Origin: Ganoderma boninense
Lineage: Eukaryota > Basidiomycota > Agaricomycetes > Polyporales > Polyporaceae
Assembly (NCBI GenBank): GCA_002900995.3
Contig: CM035313.1
Coordinates: 2,108,001 to 2,172,000 of the forward strand
Direction: 5' to 3'
DNA length: 64,000 nucleotides
The notes under the pieces are model-generated. The model did no database searches and was not told where the DNA came from. It saw only the letters and a list, made by a program, of their open reading frames with translations. The position numbers and the translations under genes are program-made. Shown here in pieces: positions 23,523-35,712 of this stretch (its first letter is position 1; each line of letters starts with the position of its first letter).

Positions 23523-24284
23523 TCAGTGGCGTTCAAGCTTGACGCGAATACGAGAATCTCTCCGACGCCTCTCCACTAAAAGGTAGCTCACTGCAAGGAA
23601 CCAACATGAGAAAGGACCAAACCCCCCAAAAAGGCAACGTACCGATGAACTTGTCAATCGCTTCCACAATCTCCGGGATGGGTTGTACCTCGAAAAAGGC
23701 ATGCTTGGACATCCGGAAAACGAAGAAATGCCGCTGGTGCGGGTGAAACTCGGCGACAGCCTTCTTTTCAGGATCGTCCGATTTCACTAGCTGGAAGGGT
23801 ATCAGGTCAAACCGAAACTCGATCCAAAGGCGGTAATCTATGCGCACCTGAAAACGTCCGTGGTGGGTCTTCCACCGGTACTCCACGCCCCCGCTAGCCT
23901 GAAAAATGCCGCCACTACTAAGGACGTCAGTTGCGTCGACGATCAGCATCGACGCAACCTGGCCTGGCACGGCTAAAGACGAGAGGCTCACACTCGATCA
24001 GAGTCATACTTCATGAACTCTGCGGCAGTAAGCCATTGGCCCTTGTCGCCACCGAAGCGGACCCGGGCTTGTCCTGACTGGAGGCCCTCAATTTCGGCAA
24101 CGGTGACGAGCTCGCGCGTTTCCATGTCGAACTTGTTGATCTTGGTAAGGTTTGGGTGCCAGAAGCGGGTGACAATTTCGAAGTACATCGAGTCGTCGCC
24201 CGTGGATAAAGTGGTGTTTCGCAGGCTGTTCATGGTGAACTCGAGCTTCTGAGCAGGTTTTGGCTTCGTTGCGGGAGGCGGCAT
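23523..24284 (-). CDS. DUF6593-type small basidiomycete protein
   Basis: Three exons, about 200 residues. I chose the ATG at 24284 (MPPPATKPKP); a longer in-frame start at 24446 reads through unlike sequence. The body has NSLRNTTLSTGDDSMYFEIV, then GGVEYRWKTHHGRFQV and RHFFVFRMSKHAFFEVQP. A last exon, reached through an intron that starts at GGTACG after KFI, supplies VSYLLVERRRRD and ends KLERH. A 'RNTTL...YEI.T' opening, a central W/K strand and a hydrophobic-then-basic C-terminus are typical of DUF6593, which is expanded in agaricomycetes. Function is unknown. Confidence 0.72.
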
Positions 24285-25474
24285 GGTGACGAGAGGGCGC
24301 AGAGACCGGGAGCAGGGTCGGCAGAAGGCGTTCGTCGGTGCAGGATGCACAGGAGTAGGCACAGGGCGGGTCACTCCTGTAGGCCCGACGGTGGCCCAAG
24401 TATATAGGTCGTCGCAGCCGAGGGAGCTCCGAACATTGAGCGACACGTGTCAATGGGAGCTACAGTTCTCTTGCGGACACACCGCCGTGGGATTGGTAAC
24501 GTCGGAAGAGACGGCCCCAGGGACGTCTCCCACAGCGGTTGCGCAGCAGGGTTACAAACGGCTGCCCATGGTACAGAGCCATGTTGGCCTGTTACATGCC
24601 GGAACGGCGGCAGCTGTCAGCCGTTTCAGACGATTGCCACGGGAGTGACTGTGCGTGGGTGAGGCGCGATGAGATGCAAGGACATCGGAGGGAAGGCCAT
24701 TGGCCGCCGCGAGAACAGACGCAGGCATGGGCCGGATGAAGGTACTTGGTCGCACCGCCAGCAGGACGGAGAGGAGTGAATCCAGTTGCAGTTCAGGGAT
24801 GGGCCGAAGAGCGGGGTGGGTGGGAGAAAGACGAAGAATTCCGTGAGAAGAGACCGAGATACTGTGGGCATGCAAGATTGCACGATCCCTGCTGGACACG
24901 CATACCGACCTCTGTAGATAGCCCGAGCTCAAACAGCCTGAGGTCAGATCGTGGACTGCCCTCAGAACGATCTTCGGGACTACAGGGTAGACCAAAGGTC
25001 AATGCTGAGTTGTGTCTCCGAACGTGCAGATGAACGGCGGAGGCTCATGAGAGGTGTCAAGACATGGCGGCTGAGACGAGTGTTTGAACAGCCTTGTCTG
25101 GCAGAAACGCCTGCGAGAGTTAGCGAAGGAAATTCCCGAGTCAGATCTCCGACTGCACAGAGAGAAGAACGTACGGTGAGATGTAGGTGGCAGATGGCAT
25201 TTCAGATGTGGAGTTGGTACAGCAGCAGGCTCACCGTGCCAGCTCATGGACCAGGACGGGGGCTGACGGGGGCCGCAGCTTCAAGGCAGGAACGTAGGGT
25301 TAGGGCTTGGATTGCCTTATTCGCGAGTCTCTGTTACGATGCAAAATGAGTCCTACAAGAGGCGGACCACGGGCACGACCTGACCACGAACCACTCGACT
25401 GCTGGCAGCTGCTTGTTCTCCTCCACCCCTTTAGACTTCTTTTCGGTGGCTCTGGTGTGTCTTGGCCACCCGCG
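24285..25474. other. Divergent intergenic region
   Basis: About 1.2 kb separates the start codons of the DUF6593 gene and LRO1. It must hold both promoters. No gene, RNA or clear repeat is visible. Confidence 0.5.
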
Positions 25475-28400
25475 ATGCCTCTGACACAGCGTTTCAAGAA
25501 GAGAAACCGATCGGACTCGGCCGTTTCTGGTGTTCAACAACAAACGGCCGCTGAGGACCTCAACCAAGTCAGACATGATGTAGAGGACAAACTGAAGGCC
25601 TTGAAGCACGCGGAAAAATTGGAAGTACGTGTTAGATCCTGCTGTCCTTCCTTGAACATCCCCTATCACCCGCTCCTGGCTCATAACCATGAACAGGCCG
25701 ACCGACGCTTCTATACCACCCGTCGTTTCCTCTTTCCTTTGGGACTGGCCTGTAAGTATAATTCTTGAATAGAAATATTTTGAGCTGATTTTACGCGTGA
25801 ATCAGTGGGGATATTTGTTGGTTTCCTTCTCATCCAACCCCCCGACTTCTCTGATTTCCACACACACCTCGCTCTGCTCATGGATGAGTTTGACATCACC
25901 ATTCCCGAGTTTTCTACGCTCGACATCCCTCTCATGAATTTCTCCCGAGTTGAAGTAGAATGGCAACGACTGTGGCAGAACATCCCTGAACCATGGAAAC
26001 TTAACAACAACGGCTTGGAATTCACCGTTGGTGAGAAGATTGCTGCCAAGGGCCTCTCCGCTAAATACCCTATCGTCCTCGTACCTGGAATTATATCGAC
26101 GGTGCGTTTCTATTCTGTCCCCTCCCGCCGGGCGCCGGATCTCATGTCCACGTTCTGTTGAAATAGGGCTTAGAGTCTTGGTCCACCTCTCCTGAATACC
26201 GGCCCTTCTTCCGCAAGAAACTGTGGGGTGGTTTCTCCATGATATCCCAGGTTACATTCAACCGTGACAAGTGGATGGCTGCTGTACTCCTGGATCCAGT
26301 GACCGGTCTGGACCCTCCTGGTGTCAAGGTCAGGGCTGCTGAGGGTATTGATGCTGCGAGTAACTTCGTGCGGGGATACTGGCTCTGGTGCGTTCCTGCC
26401 TGTAGTAACGTAGTTGATGAACCCAATATTATGAATGTTGAACTCAGTCTGACCATAGGTCAAAGATTGTGGAAAACCTTGCAGTCGTTGGATACGATAC
26501 GAACAACTTGCACCTTGCGCCATATGATTGGCGCCTGTCCTTCTTCAATCTCGAGGAACGCGATGGATACTTTTCCAGGCTCCGCGCGACGATCGAAGGT
26601 TTCGTGTAGGCATTATTTGCGTTCCGTATTCATTGCGCCATTCGATAAATGAGCTAACGGCCGCCAGTGCTCGCGAGAATCGCAAGGTGGTTTTGACTGC
26701 ACATTCGATGGGGAGCAGTGTGAGTTAAACTTTTAGAATTGCTCCCTAAGCATCCGTTTGATGATTCCGCAATCTAGGTCATTTTGGTGAGTATTTCGAG
26801 TATTCGCTCCGCCAGTACCTGCTCAGTGCTTTCATCTTTTTAGTACTTGTAGGTGTGAGCGTACCGTCATTGTCTGCACAGTTGACCCCAGTTGCTTAGC
26901 CTCAAATGGGTCGAGTCTCCACTGCACGGGAAAGGTGGGCCAGATTGGGTGGAGGTACGATCGCTGCTCGGATAACGTTCGGTTGGTGACGTGTCATCAG
27001 AACCACATTGAAGCATTTATTTCCGTTGCGGGAACACATCTGGTATGTCTATGATCGCATAACATCGTGCAAGGGGGGCTAAGACATCGATCTGCCCAGG
27101 GCGTGGTGCGTAAGGTGCTGACTGAGCTAGCAGGGGTGCTCATCGTAATCATCCCGACCCAGGCTAAGGCTATGTCAGCCTTCCTCTCAGGAGAAATGAA
27201 GGACACAGTGCAAATCAACCCAGCTGGAGCCTATGGTATTCTCGTGTTTTCACTTCTTTCCACAGAGGGAAAATGAACGGTTTCTTCCTAGTCCTAGAAC
27301 GGTTCTTCTCTCGCAAGGAACGTCAGAAGCTCTTTCGGAGTTGGGCGGGCAGCGCAAGCATGTGGATAAAGGTGCGCCGCCGCATAGTAAGTAAGCTGTG
27401 CGCGTTCCAATCAAGACCCATTCCAACGTGTAGGGAGGTGATGACGTCTGGGGCAACGCAACCTGGGCACCGGATGATGTCTCCAATTCGACACACAGTC
27501 ATGGGACACTGATCGCTTTTCGCGAAGCTCCCTCGTCTCCTGACGAAGCCATGGACTTGAATAATATGACATCTAACGACGCAGGGACATGGATACTGGA
27601 ACGCACACCAACCACTTTTCAGGTTCGTGCGACCGTACAAAGAGATGGACTGTTTAATGAGGAACCGTGACCCACAGAAAATGCTGGAGACCAATTACTC
27701 GTTTGGTATCGAGCGGGATGTAGAGAAGCTTCGAGCAAACAATGTCGACTTCACGAAGTGGACCAACCCGCTGGAGATCCAGTGAGCGTCTCGTCCTGCA
27801 AGTGCTCGGCCACATTGATCAGAGTCGCCATCTGTGCAGGTTGCCTCATGCACCGTCAATGAAGATATATTGTGTTTACGGCCACGGAAAGCTGACAGAG
27901 GTGTGCAACGCAACCGTTCCGGAATCCGCATCGTCCCGACATCTGACACTCGTGCCTGCCTCTTCAGCGGTCATACTGGTACACCCAGAAGAACTACGAA
28001 TACGACGAGGTGCAAGCGGACTTCCCCAGCGCCGTTTGCCCGGACGACGACCCACAACATGGGGGAAACTGCACATCGCCGCGCTCACCGCTCGACATGC
28101 CCCTATATCGCACGACGTACATCGACTCTGAGTACACAGACGAAACTGGTAACCCGCGCGTGTTGAATGGCGTGAAGATGGGTGAGGGTGATGGGACAGT
28201 GAGCTTGCTGAGCCTCGGCGCGATGTGTGTCGAGGGGTGGAAAAGGGAGAGATGGAATCCTGCAGGGATTAAGGTCACGACCGTTGAGGTGCGCACCTGC
28301 GTCGTATTGAGCGTAAAGTTCTGGTCGTGGGGCAAACTGACTGTGTGCTACCACAGCTGCCTCACAATCCAGTCGCGACCATTCCCCGCGGTGGGGGTAC

Positions 28401-28542
28401 AACTAGCGACCATGTCGATATCCTCGGCTCAACAGGCTTGAACGAGATCATCCTTCAGGTCGCTACTGGAGCCGGGGAAGAGGTCCAGGACACCTTCGTG
28501 TCGAATATCAGGGAGTATGCGAAGCGGGTCAAGTGGGATTGA
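25475..28542 (+). CDS. LRO1: Phospholipid:diacylglycerol acyltransferase
   Basis: LRO1/PDAT moves an acyl chain from a phospholipid to diacylglycerol, making triacylglycerol at the ER. An 18-exon model sums to 2052 nt, 683 residues (yeast Lro1 is 661). After a charged N-terminus there is one membrane segment (FLFPLGLALGIFVGFLLI), then the lumenal LCAT-like domain: YPIVLVPGIIST, APYDWRLSFFNLEERDGYFS, the nucleophile motif AHSMGS, AGTHLGVAKAM, and SGEMKDT. The catalytic Asp is in MGEGDGTVSLLS and the His in SDHVDILG. Exons: 25475-25624, 25697-25751, 25806-26101, 26167-26387, 26459-26605, 26668-26719, 26778-26786, 26844-26848, 26900-26954, 27001-27042, 27100-27105, 27163-27235, 27292-27371, 27434-27622, 27678-27781, 27840-27900, 27968-28288, 28357-28542. 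Three are microexons of 9, 5 and 6 nt. All catalytic residues are intact. Confidence 0.93.
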
Positions 28543-28959
28543 GGTCCACTGGCAGCCTGATGGAGCGTTAATTTCTAGCCACACCCAGTGCGCTGCATAA
28601 CATTATTGTCCAAGTTTAGATATATACCTGTTCTGCACAGCGCGGACATCTTCTGTCGTGCGGTCCACTTGCGCCTGGACCGCCGAACTCATTCCGGTGC
28701 GAGTGATGGCGCCGTCTCTCGGAACTGCCTCCGTCGAGGTCTTCCACGCAGATCTACGGTTACCCCAAATGAAAGTCTCGCCAGTCTCTGCGTCTGGACA
28801 ACAAGATGACGTGAGAGCTGCTCCGTGCCGATTCGCGAGAGGGAACAAAAGGCGTATGATTGCAGTGGCCAGTACCGGTGACTAGTGAAGACAACTCCTT
28901 GGGCTGAGCACTAAGGTATACAAAGTCCGTTTCAAAGAGATCGTACAGCATGTTCCGTT

Positions 28960-31484
<2,525 letters not shown>

Positions 31485-33291
31485 GGTTAAGACATGTGAG
31501 ATAGAACAGGGAGATATAGCGGAAGGGGGAGGGCCTAGACCTTGGGCATTTCTGCGGATGGCATGGCGGTGAAAATGGACTAAGAGATGGATAGGTGGGG
31601 TGTGTAGGGGATGCGTCGGAAAGGGGGGGGGGTGTATGCACAAGGAGAGAGCGGTTTCTGGAAGTACACGGGCTGGGGTGGACGAGTGATTGAGGAGGAT
31701 GGAATGGTGACAAGAAGAAGTGGTGGGGGGAAGGGGTGGGGGTTGGAGGAAGTGAGGGCAGGATGTTGAGGGGTATGTGAGCGGGAGGGATTTATAGAGA
31801 GGGCGGGGTCTGTGTGCCGAGGAAGGGCAAGGAGAAAGGCATGTGTGGAGCGGGGGGGAGGGGAGATGATCAGATGGGATGAGATCTGGACTAAGAGAGG
31901 GCGGGGAAGGGGCGAGGAGGGTGAGGAGGGTGCGGGAGGGCAAGCGTGCGGACGGGAAGCGGGGAGGAGGGGACATGATCGCGAAGAGACAGAAAGGGAA
32001 AAGACTTGGACGGTGGTTGAGCTTGTGCGAAGCCGATGGCGGGGCAAAGGGAGAGTATTAGAAGGCCGGTTGACAAGCAATGCGCTAGGAAAGCCCCGCG
32101 ATCGGGCCCACCGTGCGCGGGGCGCGGGGCAGGCGCCGTCGTCATCGGCAGCCTGAGGCAGCCTGAGGCCGAGCATGTTCCCCACACCAAGGCGTAAGTT
32201 CAGAGAGAGCGCGTGGCCGGATCGCCGGACGCGGGCGCACTGAACGATTCTGCCAACGCCAGCCCGCCGCGCTCCCAGCCACACCCCGGTCACGCCTCCG
32301 TCACGTCCCCCGATCCCATCTCGCTCCCGCCCACTCCGCCAACATGATTGAACATCCACAGGCCATTTGCAGCGCTCGCCTAGTCGACTCCCCGTCCAAT
32401 GGCCCAGCTCAGCCTCCCGAGTCCCCGCCGACTTACATCTCTGCTTCACCTTCGATCTCCCCGCCCACCACCCATCCCATCCCCTATCGCCTCTTCCACA
32501 CCTCACGATATCCCCCCCATTTTGACCCGTATCATTATCCGCTTCATTCCCTCCCTCCGCCTCTCCCCCATTTCGAATCCGATCCCACATTCCGCTCCCA
32601 CGTCCCCTTCATACATCCTACCCACTCTCCACCAATGGCATGCACTCTCCCCAGTTCGCCTCTGGATCTGCGCAAGGATCACCAGCCCCTTGCCACCCTT
32701 CTTCGGCACGGTCTTTGCCAAACGTCAATCCTTTCCTTTCCACCCTCCCTCTCCCATTCTACGTACAGCCCTTCGGCTCCACGGAATCCGTCCATCTCCG
32801 CCTCTTCCATTCTCTTCTTGCCTTTTTCACTTCACCAGCAGTACCTTGTGGATTCTTCTCCGAAGCAGAGACCTCCGGGCAAGCCATCCCTCAACTTTGG
32901 TCAAAACATCCGGTCTCCTCTTCTACCCTAAGTCTTCGCCTTTTCCCTCCCTCACACCTCCGGGAACGCTATGCTACTTTGGTTACCGCAAATCTCTACC
33001 CATTCCATCCATATTCTCTTGCCCTTTTCGTTTTTGACCATATGTTGTTCGGGCCCGAATTCTGATACAAGGTCGACCGGTGGTGTCCTTCGCAAGTTCC
33101 ACTCTGAAGACTGAGACAGAGCCTGATTCTTCTGTTCCCATACAATGTCTCGACGTCTCCTTCGATCTTCCGTCGAACAGTCACGGACATCGACACCGAA
33201 TTTCGGTGTGCCCAGCCTTCGATCCTCGCCCGTGCTCCAAAGTAAGCCGCTGTTGCAGTCCCCAGATGTGGCCGGCCGCGGCCCGCCAATA
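31485..33291. other. Intergenic region with opposed purine/pyrimidine strand skew
   Basis: From about 31500 to 32090 the plus strand is strongly purine rich; from about 32240 to 33000 it is strongly pyrimidine rich. The skew removes stop codons and yields overlapping Pro/Ser/His-rich open frames in several frames. I do not accept these as genes. The left part probably includes the halogenase promoter. Confidence 0.6.
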
Positions 33292-33743
33292 GCCCCGCTC
33301 AGTATAGGCGGATTTTCGGAGGCGCCCGGATTTTGGGCACCCGGATTTTCAGATCCAGCGCTCGTCCTCATCACGCCCCGTTGGTCACATCCCACTGGCA
33401 GCACATTCAAGGATGTACATACGGCTGTCTCAATTAATACGTTGACCATTCCCCGTGCCTCGCCACTCCACACTCTACGACCGTGCTGGGCGGTCGGTCC
33501 TACATGCTCCATGCACTGACAAATAGAGCTCTGGATGGAAGAGCTTGCTGCTGGTATTCAACTCGATTTCCGTACTATGGAGAGTACTCACTCTACTCAG
33601 TATCTAAATCAAGCATGGAGGGGACGCAAAGCTGCACAGAACGGCGAGTGTCTCAGCGAGCGTGACCATGCAAGCGCTGGATCTGAAAATCCGGGTGCCC
33701 AAAATCCGGGCGCCTCCGAAAATCCGCCTATACTGAGCGGGGC
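33292..33743. mobile_element. TA-flanked inverted-repeat element (MITE-like), 452 bp
   Basis: Two perfect 71-bp arms, 33292-33362 and 33673-33743, are reverse complements separated by a 310-bp spacer. The outer ends read GCCCCGCTCAGTATAGGCGG, and each is bordered by TA (33290-33291 and 33744-33745). Within each arm GGATTTT recurs three times in GC-rich surroundings. No transposase is encoded. A TA duplication suggests mobilisation by a Tc1/mariner-type transposase. The perfect arms suggest a recent insertion, but this is inference. Confidence 0.75.
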
Positions 33744-33885
33744 TAATCGGGACACCTAAGCGCGGAGCGGGAGGTGGGAACGATGGTGACCCAACTAGGC
33801 AAGCTGAGCGCTCGTGTGGAGACCCAGACTCGGAGTCGGACGCAGCGACTGACCGTGAACCGCTCCAGCTTCCACGTCCCCCTCC

Positions 33886-35252
33886 ATGGCCACTACTGAT
33901 CCAGCTTCGAGCCCTCTCCTCCTTCAGGACCCTTCTGCACCTGCCCTCGTTCTCTCCACCACCACTTCCCCAGAAGATCCACCACCCCCATATCCATCCG
34001 CCCGCCGCACCCGACACAACAGGAGGAGACGTGCCCTCCCAGATGGCACCGAGCATGCCCACACCCAGCCTCCCTCAGACGACTACGAATGCGCTACTTC
34101 TCACCCGCCCCACCATCCTGCTCCACCACTCCCTCATTCCCAGTGCCCCGATGGCCGCCCCGATGGCCTAGACGACCTTGACCCCACGGAATCAACACCC
34201 CTGCTGAGCCCAACACGAGACCTTCTTATCTCTTCCTCCCCGCGTTCTCAAGCGACCCTCCCTCCTGGCCCCGTCCACAGGCGACGCACACTATCGTTAA
34301 CGAGCACCCTCAGATCCAGTGCGTCCCTGGCACCTTCCTTTGCACACACAGTCTTCTCTGCCTTCCATCCCGAACGCGACGCGGACCTCGATCCCGAGTG
34401 TCGTGCCGAGTTAGAAGACAACGAGGAACACGAGGAGCTGGAGCACGAGTCCGAGAGTCCTGCCCCTCGAGACTATGACCAGCAGCAAAGAGCGTTCGCC
34501 GCCGAACTTTTGGGTTATGCGCACCGCTCGACGCACAGAATCCAGTATCAGCAGCTCTCGCTCATGCAGAGGTGGAGAAGATACTTGCGGCCGCTCGGAA
34601 AGAGAGCATACTATTCTGCGGCCTTCCATTTGGTCGTGCTCAACTTCCCGTATGCCCTCGCTGCGTGGCTGTTCATCTTTGTGTTCACGCTGGTGCGTCT
34701 GTCTGTCGGGCTTCTATCCATCGCTGCGCTGCAAACATCACGCTAAGGCTGCGCTGCGTTTACCGTGGCATTGTTTGTTGGCAGGTCGGAACATGCACGC
34801 TGATGGCATTGCCCCTCGGCGCCGCCTTCTGCTTCATCGACCTTTTCGGTGCACGGCTTCTCGCGCGCGGCGAGCTCGCGCTTCAAACGACCTACCATGG
34901 CCCGCTGTCATACCCACTCCCACAACCGCCGCTTCCGATCTTTACCCGGATGCGCGCGCCGACTGCGGCGCAGATGGAGGCGGGCGTCCCAGCGAGCGCT
35001 CTGGTGTACGAGACGTCGTTCTACAGGAATTCGTACGTCATGTTCACAGACGCGACGAGCTACCAGGCGCTGTTCTACTTTCTAGTGATCAAGCCAGGCA
35101 TTACGGTGTTTATGTTTCTGCTCTTCCTTATTCTTCTTCCAGTGGCAGCTGTGACCGTCGTTCCCCTGCCTGCTGTACTACGGCTGGCAAGGAGAATGGG
35201 CATCTGGCAGGCGAATGTGGCTGTGGAAGGTCTTTACTTTGCAGCCCGATGA
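33886..35252 (+). CDS. Multi-pass membrane protein of unknown function (sensor-domain-like C-terminal half)
   Basis: Two exons, 33886-34692 and 34785-35252, give about 424 residues. The first half is disordered, rich in Pro/Ser/His, with [16 protein letters not shown] (a dileucine-type sequence) and an acidic [15 protein letters not shown] stretch. The second half is membrane embedded: [60 protein letters not shown] and a final amphipathic segment ending EGLYFAAR. The paired hydrophobic blocks around a soluble loop resemble 'putative sensor' membrane domains, but this is a loose likeness. A vacuolar or plasma-membrane location is possible. It is followed about 460 bp later by TRP1 on the same strand. 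Confidence 0.75.
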
Positions 35253-35712
35253 ACGCTGTCGTGACGTAGGATGGGCGCTCCGGTGGATGGTGTGGGGTCG
35301 ATGCGCGCGCCGCTGTATTTTACCACTGTGTATGTTGCCTCTTCACGATAGTCTCGCAAGTGTGTCTCAGTCTGGCAGATCGCGACGGAGAGTCACGTGG
35401 AGGATGCAAGGGGTTAGGGTTGCGGAAGAGGAGATGGGCGAGGCGGGACTGACTCGTCTGAGTGGGACATCTGTCCGCTCTCCTCGTCCATCCCAACGCC
35501 CGAGCCCCCTCGCTGCCTCGTCTCCGACCCGGATCGTTCTCGGCGCGTGTCCCCACTCTTCGTGCTCCACGCGCAGGGTACCACACACCTCGCGCAGCCA
35601 CTGCAGTCCCGACCTCAGCGCTCGATTGCCCCCCCCCTCAAAAGCATCCCCCAGCCAGGCCGCAACCAGCCATCCTGCATCCGCCGCAATAACCATCCAG
35701 TCGGCCACTGCC

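Noticed and set aside
32344..33065. Three overlapping plus-strand open frames of 141-212 codons rich in Pro, Ser and His
   Set aside because: They occupy all three frames of the same pyrimidine-rich DNA, which lacks purine-containing stop codons. No domain, no consistent splice pattern.
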